Assembly (NCBI GenBank): GCA_032055545.1
Contig: DAMBQR010000010.1
Span: 19,252 to 83,251, forward strand
Length of the DNA stretch: 64,000 nt
Direction of reading: 5' to 3'
From: Pseudescherichia sp032055545
GTDB lineage: Bacteria > Pseudomonadota > Gammaproteobacteria > Enterobacterales > Enterobacteriaceae
Shown: one piece after another, positions 16,310 through 24,325 of the stretch
Numbering within the stretch: position 1 is the first letter of the stretch
Layout: each line of letters begins with the position of its first letter
Program-made: the position numbers and the translations under genes
Notes under the pieces: model-generated
Database searches by the model: none
The model's input: only the letters and a program-made list of their open reading frames with translations
What the model was told of the DNA's origin: nothing

Positions 16310-17155
16310 TTAACGAAGGGTCTTAGAGGTCATCACCCGGCGCGCGCCGACATAGTGGCGCTGCCAGTAATCTTCGCTCAGGGAGGTGATCTGAATATCC
16401 TGGCCGCTGCGCGGAGACTGAATGAATTTACCGTTACCGACGTAGACGCCGACGTGATCGGCCGTGCCGCGGCCCTGGGTACGGAAAAAGACCAGATCGC
16501 CGCTCTGCAGTTCACCGGTGTTTACCGGAGAGGCATCCCGCAGGTGATACATCTCGTTAGCCGTCCGTGGAATGCGGAACTTGACCAGATCTTTATAGGC
16601 GTAATAGACCAGACCGCTGCAATCAAAGCCGGTACGCGGGGAGGAGCCACCCCAGCGGTAGGGTTTACCGAGCTGATCCATCAGCTTATTCATTGCCGTT
16701 TTTTGCGCTTTTTGCACCCGGACTTTATGCAGATCGGCCAGCGTCTCTGGCTTACCGCCTTTTGCCTTTACACAACGTGTTTTATGGCCTTTGCGCACGG
16801 TACATTTTTCTGCAACGGCGACGGAAGCGGTTTTGTCGGGGCTGTTTTTTATACGGCGGGAGGCGACTTTGCTGGCTTTCGCGCTGTTTGAAGCGCGCTT
16901 GGTGCTGGAAGAGGCGGTTTTGGAAACGCTGCTTTTTTTATCGCTCTTTTTAGTATTACTTTTTGCAGTGCCACTGCTTTTCTTTGAAGTCTTTTGGTTA
17001 GTGCTTTTACTCTTTCGCTCTGATGTTTTTGCCAAATGCGATTTTTGCACGGCAGAGGGCCGCGCCTGTTCGGACGCCCATGCCAGCGGCGTAAACGTCA
17101 GCGAGGTAAAAACTAAAGCACAGAGCGTGATCGAGATTTTATTTATCCGCGCCAC
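16310..17155 (-). CDS. mepH: Murein DD-endopeptidase MepH (YdhO), NlpC/P60 family
   Basis: 281 residues. It cleaves D-Ala-mDAP crosslinks in peptidoglycan during cell elongation, in the periplasm. The start is GTG at 17155, where AGGGGA lies upstream and the signal peptide (ITLCALVFTSLTFTPLAWA) follows directly; a longer open frame upstream has no support. Residues about 35-120 are a Lys/Ser/Thr-rich low-complexity linker (KKSSGTAKSNTKKSDKKSS). The catalytic domain follows: nucleophile Cys in TGFDCSGLVYYAY, His in GTADHVGVYVGNG, and the C-terminal 'EDYWQRHYVGARRV'. Confidence 0.95.
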   Translation of the reverse strand: MARINKISITLCALVFTSLTFTPLAWASEQARPSAVQKSHLAKTSERKSKSTNQKTSKKSSGTAKSNTKKSDKKSSVSKTASSSTKRASNSAKASKVASRRIKNSPDKTASVAVAEKCTVRKGHKTRCVKAKGGKPETLADLHKVRVQKAQKTAMNKLMDQLGKPYRWGGSSPRTGFDCSGLVYYAYKDLVKFRIPRTANEMYHLRDASPVNTGELQSGDLVFFRTQGRGTADHVGVYVGNGKFIQSPRSGQDIQITSLSEDYWQRHYVGARRVMTSKTLR

Positions 17156-17489
17156 TGAGCAATCCCCTGAGTCAGTTAAGCAACTAATAATGCTTGCGTA
17201 TGATTTACAAAACTCGTCGATTCTAAGCATAAAACGCCAAAAGGTTAATAAACTTTTCGCATCACAGTGCTGTTTCGTTAGCAAGCGCAAAAAAAAGCAG
17301 CAGCTGTCGCATTTTTAATGCTCATAAGATGAGCAGTTGTTAAGCTGAAGGGCTAAGCAGCACGATTTTTACGGCAACTTTATTCTTCAGACGATAAACT
17401 AACGGTTGGTGAACAAAATGTTATTTTCCCCAGTGGTGTGAAAAGCTACAATGTCACATCACGCCGTAAGAAGTTAAGGAAGCAAGACA
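17156..17489. other. mepH-grxD divergent intergenic region (334 bp)
   Basis: AT-rich and non-coding. Contains presumed promoters for mepH (minus) and grxD (plus; GTGAAAAGCTACAATG about 40 bp before the grxD start). No hairpin, RNA gene or known operator was recognised. Confidence 0.5.
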
Positions 17490-17837
17490 ATGAGCACAAC
17501 CGTAGAGAAAATTCAGCAGCAGATCGCTGAAAACCCAATCCTTCTGTATATGAAAGGCTCCCCTAAGCTCCCGAGCTGCGGCTTCTCCGCCCAGGCCGTA
17601 CAGGCGCTCTCTGCCTGCGGCGAGCGTTTTGCCTATGTTGATATCCTGCAGAACCCGGATATCCGCGCCGAGCTGCCAAAATATGCTAACTGGCCGACCT
17701 TCCCGCAGCTGTGGGTAGATGGCGAACTGGTTGGCGGCTGCGATATCATCATCGAGATGTACCAGCGCGGCGAACTGCAAACGCTGATCAAAGAGACGGC
17801 GGCAAAGTACAAAACGGAAGAGCCTGACGCAGAGTAA
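17490..17837 (+). CDS. grxD: Monothiol glutaredoxin 4
   Basis: 115 residues, same as E. coli GrxD. The monothiol active site CGFS lies in KLPSCGFSAQAVQAL, with the cis-proline segment WPTFPQLWVDG and the glutathione-binding GGCDI. The protein binds a [2Fe-2S] cluster as a GSH-bridged dimer and passes it to target proteins, working with BolA-type partners. TTAAGGAAG precedes the ATG. It is convergent with rnt over a strong terminator; K-12 carries lhr between these two genes. Confidence 0.97.
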   Translation: MSTTVEKIQQQIAENPILLYMKGSPKLPSCGFSAQAVQALSACGERFAYVDILQNPDIRAELPKYANWPTFPQLWVDGELVGGCDIIIEMYQRGELQTLIKETAAKYKTEEPDAE

Positions 17838-17853
17838 GCGTTTCGTTCCGTAT

Positions 17854-17885
17854 AAAAAAAGCCGCTCAATTGAGCGGCTTTTTTG
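17854..17885. terminator. Bidirectional terminator between grxD and rnt
   Basis: A7-GCCGCTCA-AT-TGAGCGGC-T7, a perfect palindrome with tracts on both sides. Confidence 0.9.
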
Positions 17886-17899
17886 TTTTAAGCGCGGCG

Positions 17900-18550
17900 T
17901 TACGCCTCGTCCGCAGCCATCGGCAGCGGCCAGCCGCCGAGCCGTTTCCAGCGGTTGACGATTTCGCAGAACAGCAGGGCGGTCTGTTCCGTATCATACA
18001 GGGCGGAGTGGGCCTGGGCACTGTCAAACGACAGACCGGCGGCTGCGCAGGCTTTCGACAGTACGGTCTGTCCTAATGCCAGCCCGCTCAGGGCGGCGGT
18101 ATCAAAGGTAACGAAGGGGTGAAAGGGGTTGCGCTTCAGCGAGGCGCGCTCTGCAGCAGCCATCATAAAGCCGTGATCGAAGGTAGCATTGTGGGCCACC
18201 ATAATGGCGCGGTTGCAGCCGGAATCTTTGATCCCTTTGCGCACCATCTTAAAAATCGCGTGCAGCGCGTCGTATTCGCTTACCGCCTCGCGCAGCGGAT
18301 CGCTGGGATCGATGCCGTTGAACGCCAGCGCCTCCGGAACAAGATTAGCCCCTTCAAAAGGTGCAACCTGAAAGTGCAGGGTGCTGTCCGGCATCAGCCA
18401 GCCGTCGCTATCCATCTTGAGCGTCACGGCGGCAATGTCCAGTAGCGCATCGGTTTTGGCATTAAACCCGGCGGTTTCAACATCAATCACGACAGGGTAA
18501 AAACCACGAAAACGGTCGCAAAGACCGGTGAGCTGTGCGTTATCGGACAT
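17900..18550 (-). CDS. rnt: Ribonuclease T
   Basis: 216 residues, DEDDh exonuclease family. Exo I 'PVVIDVETAGFNAKTDALLD' supplies the first acidic pair, Exo II 'VAHNATFDHGF' the next Asp, and Exo III 'QAHSALYDTEQTALLF' the general-base His and last Asp. It trims the CCA end of tRNA and matures 5S and 23S rRNA 3' ends as a homodimer. The start ATG follows AGAGATCC. It is read in the same direction as gloA, 103 bp downstream of it. Confidence 0.97.
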   Translation of the reverse strand: MSDNAQLTGLCDRFRGFYPVVIDVETAGFNAKTDALLDIAAVTLKMDSDGWLMPDSTLHFQVAPFEGANLVPEALAFNGIDPSDPLREAVSEYDALHAIFKMVRKGIKDSGCNRAIMVAHNATFDHGFMMAAAERASLKRNPFHPFVTFDTAALSGLALGQTVLSKACAAAGLSFDSAQAHSALYDTEQTALLFCEIVNRWKRLGGWPLPMAADEA

Positions 18551-18653
18551 AGGATCTCTTAATACAGGAAAAAGCAGCGCGCATTATGGCAAACTTTAGG
18601 CAGGGATTGTATAGCACAGATGAAACAACGGGCGCAGAGCGCGCCCGTCAAAA

Positions 18654-19061
18654 TCAGTCACCCAGGCCGCGGCCTGCGTCTTTCTCTTCAATCAGCTCAA
18701 TCTTGTAACCGTCTGGATCTTCAACAAAGGCGATAACGGTGGTGCCGCCTTTAACCGGGCCGGCTTCGCGGGTTACGTTGCCACCGTTCTGACGAATGCG
18801 CTCGCAGGCTTCGGCTGCGTTCTCTACGCTGAGGGCAATATGGCCATAGGCGGTGCCCAGCTCGTAGCTATCCACACCCCAGTTATAGGTCAGCTCAATC
18901 ACCGCTTCATCGCTCTCCGGGCCGTAGCCAACGAACGCCAGTGAGTATTTATATTCGGTGTTTTCGCTGGTGCGCAGCAGCTGCATGCCCAGGACTTTGG
19001 TGTAGAACTCAATGGAACGTTGCAGGTCGCCAACGCGCAGCATGGTATGAAGTAAGCGCAT
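18654..19061 (-). CDS. gloA: Glyoxalase I (lactoylglutathione lyase)
   Basis: 135 residues, the Ni2+-dependent short form. Metal ligands are in MRLLHTMLRVGDL (His5), 'VIELTYNWG' (Glu), 'YGHIALSVEN' (His) and 'GYKIELIEEK' (Glu). It converts the hemithioacetal of methylglyoxal and glutathione to S-lactoylglutathione. Located just downstream of nemRA on the same strand; in E. coli gloA is cotranscribed with nemRA and induced by electrophiles through NemR. Confidence 0.97.
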   Translation of the reverse strand: MRLLHTMLRVGDLQRSIEFYTKVLGMQLLRTSENTEYKYSLAFVGYGPESDEAVIELTYNWGVDSYELGTAYGHIALSVENAAEACERIRQNGGNVTREAGPVKGGTTVIAFVEDPDGYKIELIEEKDAGRGLGD

Positions 19062-19163
19062 AATATCCTCTTTCGTTTTTTTGCTCAGGCATTTAAGTCG
19101 TAAATACCATTTTAGTATAGCGGCGGATCCCTGCCGCTATCAATGCCAGTTAAAGCGTGTTGG

Positions 19164-20258
19164 TTACAGCGTTGGGTAGTCGGTATAACCTTCCGCACCA
19201 CCACCGTAGAAGCTCTCCGGACGCTGCGGGTTCAGCTCCGCTTTGCGGTGCAGACGCTCCACCAGGTCCGGGTTAGCAATGTAGTCGCGACCAAAGGCGA
19301 CCGCGTCGATCAGACCCTTAGCGATCAGGCTCTCTGCTTTCTCCGGGGTATAGGCACCGGCACCAACGATCGGGCCGTGGAAGCGCGCACGCACTTTTTC
19401 ACGAAACTCGTCGGTGTATGGCTGACCACCGGCCCAGTCCGGCTCGGAGAGGTGCAGATAGGCGATGCCGCGCCTGGCTAGCTCTTCGATGAGGTAGAGC
19501 GCATCTGCCTCTTCGTTTTCACCGTTGTCGGTGTTCTGGAAAGAGCCGATCGGAGAGAGACGAATGCCGATACGATCTGCGCTCCACTCCTTGCTTACCG
19601 CATCAACGACCTCCAGCACCAGGCGGGCGCGGTTCTCAACGCTGCCGCCGTACTCATCGGTACGCTGGTTCGCCGACGGAGAGAGGAACTGGTGCAGCAG
19701 GTAGCCGTGGGCGGAGTGCAGCTCAACCAGGTCGAAACCGGCTTCACGGGCGTTCGCTACTGCCTGGCGGAAGTCGTCAACGATGCCTGGGATCTCACTG
19801 ATATCCAGCGCGCGTGGCGTTGTGGTATCGACACGGATCGCATTGCCTTTCTCGTCGCGCAGCGAGGTACGGGTTCCTGAGTTGAGGGCCGATGGGGCAA
19901 CCGGGGCATTACCGCCCGGCTGGATGCTGGCGTGAGAGATACGGCCGGTATGCCAGAGCTGGACTGCGATCTGACCCTTTTCAGCGTGAACGCCATCGGT
20001 GATCTTTTTCCATGCGGCAACTTGCTCAGGGCTGTGCAGGCCTGGGGCACCGGCGTAGCCTTTTGCCTGGGCAGAGATCTGTGTTGCCTCGCTGATGATT
20101 AACCCGGCGCTGGCGCGCTGACGGTAGTATTCGCCCATCAGCGGGGTAGGGATATCACCCGGCTCGATGCTGCGCAGACGTGTCAGCGGGGCCATAAAGA
20201 CGCGGTTCGCCGCGGTAATCGCACCCACTTTCAGCGGGGTAAACAGTTTGTTCGACAT
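19164..20258 (-). CDS. nemA: N-ethylmaleimide reductase, old yellow enzyme family
   Basis: 364 residues, flavin-dependent (FMN) TIM barrel of the OYE family. Landmarks: PLTRLRS near the N-terminus, the FMN/substrate-binding 'HSAHGYLLHQFLSP' (residues ~180-193), 'GIRLSPIGSF' and 'VAFGRDYIANPDLV' at the C-terminus. It reduces N-ethylmaleimide, nitrate esters and other electrophilic alkenes using NADPH. It lies 54 bp downstream of nemR on the same strand as part of the electrophile-responsive nemRA-gloA unit. AGGAGA precedes the ATG. Confidence 0.96.
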   Translation of the reverse strand: MSNKLFTPLKVGAITAANRVFMAPLTRLRSIEPGDIPTPLMGEYYRQRASAGLIISEATQISAQAKGYAGAPGLHSPEQVAAWKKITDGVHAEKGQIAVQLWHTGRISHASIQPGGNAPVAPSALNSGTRTSLRDEKGNAIRVDTTTPRALDISEIPGIVDDFRQAVANAREAGFDLVELHSAHGYLLHQFLSPSANQRTDEYGGSVENRARLVLEVVDAVSKEWSADRIGIRLSPIGSFQNTDNGENEEADALYLIEELARRGIAYLHLSEPDWAGGQPYTDEFREKVRARFHGPIVGAGAYTPEKAESLIAKGLIDAVAFGRDYIANPDLVERLHRKAELNPQRPESFYGGGAEGYTDYPTL

Positions 20259-20312
20259 AGCTTCTCCTGAATAGACCGGTCAACTAGTTAAAAGGGAAAT
20301 AAAACGCCTGAC

Positions 20313-20909
20313 TTATTCAGGCGTGCTGAGTATTGTTTTGGCGTGTGCCAGCGCGCTCTCCAGCGGCAGGGCGCTGCGGGAAATTTTTGCCTGCAAGTTA
20401 GCACCCAGCCACAGCGCATAGAGCACCTGCCCCTGAGTGAGGGCATCGCCCTCGAAACGCAGGCAGCGGGTATCACGCCCGTTCTCCAGCGCCTCGGCCA
20501 GCAGCGCGATAACACGACCAGCGCCTCTGTCCATTGCACTACGCATATCTTCAGAGAGATCGCATACCTCGGCAGAGAGCTTCACCGTCAGACAGCCGCT
20601 GATAATTCCCTTCTGGCAGAACTGGCTCAGCGTCTCCTGAAAATAGGCGATTAATCGGTCGCGGTAGTTGCCGCTGCCGTGTGCAAAGTGGTGCGTGAGC
20701 CGCTGGTGGTAACCAACATAGTGACGCTCAAGCATGGCCACCCCGAACGCCTCTTTCGAGCGGAAATAGTGATAAAACGAGCCCTTCGGCACTTCCGCCG
20801 TTTTTAGCAGCTCGCTTAGCCCCATGCCGGTAAACCCGCGATGCATACAGAGCTGCTCGCCGGTTGCCAGTAAGTGTTCACGGGTATCGTGTTCGGTATC
20901 TCTGTTCAT
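20313..20909 (-). CDS. nemR: TetR-family electrophile/hypochlorite sensor NemR
   Basis: 198 residues. The helix-turn-helix is 'GLSELLKTAEVPKGSFYHYF' (residues 30-49). Cysteines occur at 21, 98, 106 and 116; Cys106 (in IISGCLTVK) is the redox-critical residue of E. coli NemR and is conserved. It represses nemRA-gloA and releases DNA on reaction with HOCl, quinones or glyoxals. A TAGACC/GGTCTA palindrome lies 15 bp upstream of its start. Confidence 0.95.
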   Translation of the reverse strand: MNRDTEHDTREHLLATGEQLCMHRGFTGMGLSELLKTAEVPKGSFYHYFRSKEAFGVAMLERHYVGYHQRLTHHFAHGSGNYRDRLIAYFQETLSQFCQKGIISGCLTVKLSAEVCDLSEDMRSAMDRGAGRVIALLAEALENGRDTRCLRFEGDALTQGQVLYALWLGANLQAKISRSALPLESALAHAKTILSTPE

Positions 20910-20923
20910 GATGTCTACTCTAA

Positions 20924-20939
20924 TAGACCATTCGGTCTA
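20924..20939. promoter_or_regulatory. NemR box
   Basis: TAGACC-ATTC-GGTCTA, a perfect 6-bp inverted repeat just upstream of nemR and between nemR and divergent ydhL; it fits the operator described for NemR. A shorter relative, TAGACCGGTC (20272-20281), lies in the nemR-nemA gap. Confidence 0.8.
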
Positions 20940-21008
20940 ATGCAAGGGTTGCTTTCTGCCGGGAGGGCGTCTTCAATAGTATTATTGACCGTTAACAGGA
21001 GGAAGGAC

Positions 21009-21248
21009 GTGCCGGAACAGCTGGAGTTTTTCCCCATTCAAAGCCCGTGCCGGGGAATTTGTCAGACCGATGAGCAGGGCTACTGCCGGGGCTGCCTGCG
21101 CAGCCGGGATGAACGTTTTAACTGGCAGCGTATGAGCGACAGTGAAAAGCAGAACGTGCTGCGCCTCTGCCGCCAGCGTGCCCTGCGTAAAATGCGGGCA
21201 GGTAACCCGCCGGCAGGAGAAGAACCGCAGCAGCCCTCACTGTTTTAA
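21009..21248 (+). CDS. ydhL: DUF1289 Cys-rich protein YdhL
   Basis: 79 residues beginning at GTG (21009), chosen because AGGAGGAAG lies just upstream and E. coli YdhL starts at the same residue. Four cysteines form SPCRGICQTDEQGYCRGC, a pattern that suggests metal or Fe-S binding. The protein ends with the conserved 'QQPSLF'. It is divergent from nemR across the NemR box and followed 54 bp later by ydhF. Function unknown. Confidence 0.88.
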   Translation: MPEQLEFFPIQSPCRGICQTDEQGYCRGCLRSRDERFNWQRMSDSEKQNVLRLCRQRALRKMRAGNPPAGEEPQQPSLF

Positions 21249-21302
21249 GCGCCGTTTTACGTATACTCTTTGCACATCTATTTGCAAAGAAAGGAAGCGG
21301 TT

Positions 21303-22199
21303 ATGGTTCAGCGTATTACCCTCGCACCCCAGGGGCCGGAGTTCTCGCGTTTCGTTATGGGCTACTGGCGTCTGATGGAGTGGAATATGCCCTCACGCCA
21401 GTTGGTTAGCTTTATTGAAGCGCATCTGGATCTGGGGATCACTACGGTCGATCATGCCGACATTTACGGTGGCTATCAGTGTGAAGCGGCCTTTGGCGAA
21501 GCACTTAAGCTTGCGCCACATCTGCGTGAACGCATGGAGATCGTCTCTAAGTGCGGCATCGCCACGACCGCACGTCCAGAGCATGCAATCGGCCACTACA
21601 TCACCGATAAGCAGCACATTATCAGCAGCGCCGAGCAGTCTCTTACCCATCTGGCGACCGATCGCCTCGATTTGCTGTTGATCCATCGTCCCGATCCGCT
21701 GATGGATGCCGATGAGGTAGCCGAGGCGTTTCTTCAGCTCCATCAGAGTGGGAAGGTGCGCCACTTTGGCGTCTCCAACTTCACCCCGGCCCAGTTTGCA
21801 CTTCTGCAATCGCGCCTGCCGTTTACCCTCGCAACTAACCAGGTCGAGATCTCTCCGGTGCATCAGCCACTACTGCTTGACGGCACCCTCGATCAGCTTC
21901 AGCAGCTGCGCATTCGCCCGATGGCGTGGTCCTGCCTCGGCGGTGGCCAGCTGTTTAGCGATGAGTCCTTCCAGCCGCTGCGCGATGAGCTGGCGCAGAT
22001 CGCTGAAGAGATCCATGCCGAAACCATCGAGCAGGTGGTTTATGCCTGGGTGCTGATGTTGCCGTCGAAGCCGCTGCCCATTATCGGCTCCGGCAAAATT
22101 GAACGCGTGCGCGCCGCCGTTGCCGCTGAAAAACTCTCCCTGACCCGTCAGCAGTGGTTCCGTATCCGTAAAGCCGCGCTGGGATATGACGTACCCTAA
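21303..22199 (+). CDS. ydhF: Aldo-keto reductase YdhF
   Basis: 298 residues, AKR TIM barrel. The catalytic tetrad region is visible: 'TTVDHADIYGGYQCEAAFG' (Asp and Tyr), 'IVSKCGI' (Lys) and 'LLLIHRPDP' (His). The NADPH-binding part is 'PIIGSGKIERVRAA'. AAGGAAG selects the ATG at 21303 over an in-frame one 33 bp upstream. Physiological substrate unknown. Confidence 0.94.
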   Translation: MVQRITLAPQGPEFSRFVMGYWRLMEWNMPSRQLVSFIEAHLDLGITTVDHADIYGGYQCEAAFGEALKLAPHLRERMEIVSKCGIATTARPEHAIGHYITDKQHIISSAEQSLTHLATDRLDLLLIHRPDPLMDADEVAEAFLQLHQSGKVRHFGVSNFTPAQFALLQSRLPFTLATNQVEISPVHQPLLLDGTLDQLQQLRIRPMAWSCLGGGQLFSDESFQPLRDELAQIAEEIHAETIEQVVYAWVLMLPSKPLPIIGSGKIERVRAAVAAEKLSLTRQQWFRIRKAALGYDVP

Positions 22200-22279
22200 T
22201 AACCGATTGTCTGATTCTCCGGTGATGTCTGCCTTCCTGGTTTAAACTTGAGGAATAATAGACACTAACCGGAGGTCAT

Positions 22280-22801
22280 ATGAAGCGATTAAGCCTGGCC
22301 GTATTAACACTGTTAGCCTGCACCGGTGCGCAGGCTGCCAGTGAAGAGGTTGAGATGCACCTTGTCACTTCTCAAGGCGTAGGTCAGTCCATCGGTACGG
22401 TAAAAATTACCGAAACCGATAAGGGCCTGGAGTTTGCCCCCGATCTGAAAGCGCTGCCGCCCGGCGATCGTGGGTTCCACGTGCACGCGAAAGGTACCTG
22501 TGAACCAGCAATGAAGGATGGCAAACCTTCGGCGGCTGAAGCTGCAGGGGGGCATCTTGATCCGCATACCACTGGCAAACATGAAGGACCAGAGGGGGCA
22601 GGTCATACCGGAGATCTGCCCGTGCTTCAGGTCAATAACGATGGTAAAGCGACTGAACCCGTGGTCTCTCCACGCCTGAAGACGCTGGATGAGGTAAAAA
22701 ATAGATCCCTAATGATCCACGTCGGGGGGGATAACTATTCTGACAAACCGGAGCCGTTGGGCGGTGGCGGAGCGCGCTACGCCTGTGGTGTCATTAACTA
22801 A
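22280..22801 (+). CDS. sodC: Periplasmic Cu,Zn superoxide dismutase
   Basis: 173 residues with signal peptide MKRLSLAVLTLLACTGAQAA. The Cu/Zn ligand set of monomeric bacterial SodC is complete: His67 and His69 (GFHVHAKG), bridging His92 (GGHLDPH), His101, His109 and Asp112 (AGHTGDLP), and His147 (IHVGGD). The Cys74-Cys169 disulphide pair is conserved. It dismutates superoxide in the periplasm. Next downstream is slyA; the ydhIJK genes found between them in K-12 are absent. Confidence 0.96.
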   Translation: MKRLSLAVLTLLACTGAQAASEEVEMHLVTSQGVGQSIGTVKITETDKGLEFAPDLKALPPGDRGFHVHAKGTCEPAMKDGKPSAAEAAGGHLDPHTTGKHEGPEGAGHTGDLPVLQVNNDGKATEPVVSPRLKTLDEVKNRSLMIHVGGDNYSDKPEPLGGGGARYACGVIN

Positions 22802-22817
22802 AAGCGTCAAACCTGAA

Positions 22818-22848
22818 GCTTGCCGCCTGCTGTGCGGCAGGCTCTTCT
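22818..22848 (+). terminator. Probable sodC terminator
   Basis: TGCCGC-CTGCTGT-GCGGCA stem with flanking AGC/GCT pairing, followed by CTTCTTCG, 19 bp after the sodC stop. The U-tract is imperfect. Confidence 0.45.
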
Positions 22849-23033
22849 TCGCTCTCTTCGCATCTCCTGCCCCACGTTAACCACCAACTCCTGGAGGGGT
22901 AATTCGGCACTGGGCGACGTAAACTCAGCTAACTTGTCATACCAGATAGACGCGATCGATCACGTCATGTCCTGCAGACAAAGCTTTACATTTGTTTTAC
23001 CTCTCTAAATGCTGCAAACTGTTACAAAATCAG

Positions 23034-23054
23034 TATAATAAATTAGCAAGCTAA
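23034..23054 (+). promoter_or_regulatory. slyA promoter -10 and SlyA autorepression box
   Basis: TATAAT (23034-23039) is followed by TTAGCAAGCTAA (23043-23054), the 12-bp palindrome known as the consensus SlyA site. It covers the expected start point and abuts the slyA ribosome site, which fits autorepression. No good -35 is seen. Confidence 0.85.
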
Positions 23055-23070
23055 TTATAAGGAGATGACA

Positions 23071-23505
23071 TTGGAATCGCCATTGGGTTCTGATCTGGCA
23101 CGTTTAGTACGTATCTGGCGTGCACTGATTGACCATCGCCTAAAACCTCTGGAATTAACGCAGACGCACTGGGTAACGCTGCATAACATCCATCAGCTGC
23201 CGCCCGAACAGTCGCAAATTCAACTGGCAAAAGCGATCGGCATTGAACAACCGTCGCTGGTACGTACTCTGGACCAGCTGGAAGAGAAGGGGCTTATCTC
23301 CCGGCAAACCTGCGCCAGCGACCGACGTGCAAAACGTATTAAGCTCACTGAGAAAGCTGCCCCGATCATTGATGAGATGGAGTCAGTTATTAATAAAACG
23401 CGGGGCGAGATCCTTGCCGGTATTTCAGCCAGCGAGCTGGAACAGCTCATCAGCCTGATTGGCCGACTGGAGCATAATATTATTGAGTTACAATCGCGTG
23501 ACTGA
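23071..23505 (+). CDS. slyA: MarR-family transcriptional regulator SlyA
   Basis: 144 residues starting at TTG (23071). AAGGAG occupies 23059-23064, immediately touching an in-frame ATG (23065); that leaves no spacing for the ATG and a normal six bases for the TTG, the start also used in E. coli. The winged helix is 'QIQLAKAIGIEQPSLVRTLD', with wing residues CASDRRAKRIKLT. SlyA counteracts H-NS silencing and responds to small aromatic carboxylates. Confidence 0.95.
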   Translation: MESPLGSDLARLVRIWRALIDHRLKPLELTQTHWVTLHNIHQLPPEQSQIQLAKAIGIEQPSLVRTLDQLEEKGLISRQTCASDRRAKRIKLTEKAAPIIDEMESVINKTRGEILAGISASELEQLISLIGRLEHNIIELQSRD

Positions 23506-23515
23506 CGCTGACAAG

Positions 23516-23541
23516 AGCCTTGCGAAAGCAGGGCTTTTTTT
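23516..23541 (+). terminator. slyA terminator
   Basis: AGCCTTGC-GAAA-GCAGGGCT (one G-U pair, GNRA loop) followed by T7. Confidence 0.85.
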
Positions 23542-23586
23542 ATGGCGGAGATAAACGGGCCGCCGCAGTGGCGGCCACGGTACTGA

Positions 23587-24054
23587 TTAACGCGGGGAGA
23601 CGGTGACCTGGCTACCATTGCTGGCCAGTACGACGCGCTGGCCAGCAGCGAAGCGGGTGTTACCCTGTTTCTGCACAACCATAACGGTGTTACCGTCGTC
23701 TTTACGGATCTCCAGCTCTACGCCCTGGCTTTTATTCACCGCGCCCTGCACGCCTTGACCGGCAACGCCACCCGCCACTGCGCCTGCGGCGGTTGCCAGC
23801 GAACGACCCGTGCCCCCGCCTACGGTATTACCGAGGAAGCCACCCAGCACCGCACCACCCAACGCACCAATCACGTTGTTCTCATCACCGCCCTGAATTT
23901 GTACCGGACGGGCGTTAACAATCGTACCGTAAGTGACATTTTGAACCTGTTTCGCTTCGGATGCGCTGTAAACGTCGCCGGAGAGGCTGCTGTCATTCAC
24001 GCAGCCTGCCAGAGTGAAGCCAATCAGGGAAACTGCCAGTGTACGTAAAATCAT
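23587..24054 (-). CDS. slyB: Outer-membrane lipoprotein SlyB
   Basis: 155 residues. Lipoprotein signal MILRTLAVSLIGFTLAGC with lipobox LAGC, so the mature protein begins at Cys18. A glycine-zipper 2TM segment lies in the centre (GALGGAVLGGFLGNTVGGG, then AAGAVAGGVAGQGV). PhoPQ-induced SlyB is reported to form rings around outer-membrane proteins under membrane stress. A PhoP-type box sits upstream. Confidence 0.95.
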   Translation of the reverse strand: MILRTLAVSLIGFTLAGCVNDSSLSGDVYSASEAKQVQNVTYGTIVNARPVQIQGGDENNVIGALGGAVLGGFLGNTVGGGTGRSLATAAGAVAGGVAGQGVQGAVNKSQGVELEIRKDDGNTVMVVQKQGNTRFAAGQRVVLASNGSQVTVSPR

Positions 24055-24162
24055 CTATGAATCTCCTGTTCACCTAAAAACGTTCGGACGGGCATCCGTC
24101 ATTTCTAAATTATATGGCATTTAAAGATATCAGGTCATACCTTCCGCCAAAACAATGCGAAA

Positions 24163-24197
24163 ATAGTACAGTTGCAGAGCTTAACTTTACTTAAACA
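24163..24197 (-). promoter_or_regulatory. Putative PhoP box and -10 of slyB
   Basis: Minus strand TGTTTA-AGTAA-AGTTAA (24197 to 24181) resembles the PhoP direct repeat (T/G)GTTTA-N5-(T/G)GTTTA, with the first half perfect and the second 4 of 6. Exactly 12 bp further is TACTAT (24168-24163) as -10, the spacing typical of PhoP-activated promoters. slyB is a classic PhoP target in E. coli. Confidence 0.55.
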
Positions 24198-24325
24198 AGC
24201 CAAAAATGGACAAGTTTACCTGTGCAAACCCAACCTGAAAGATCACAATAGCGCTACACATGCCCTGGCTATCACTTTAGGGTGGGGTAGAGATCTTAAG
24301 CCACGCAGAGAGAGAAGGACGGCAT

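Noticed and set aside
20272..20281. Second NemR operator in the nemR-nemA gap
   Set aside because: TAGACCGGTC has only a shortened inverted repeat and wrong half-site spacing; noted but not called a separate operator.
22820..23008. 62-codon frame between sodC and slyA
   Set aside because: Overlaps the sodC terminator, lacks a ribosome site and resembles no known protein.
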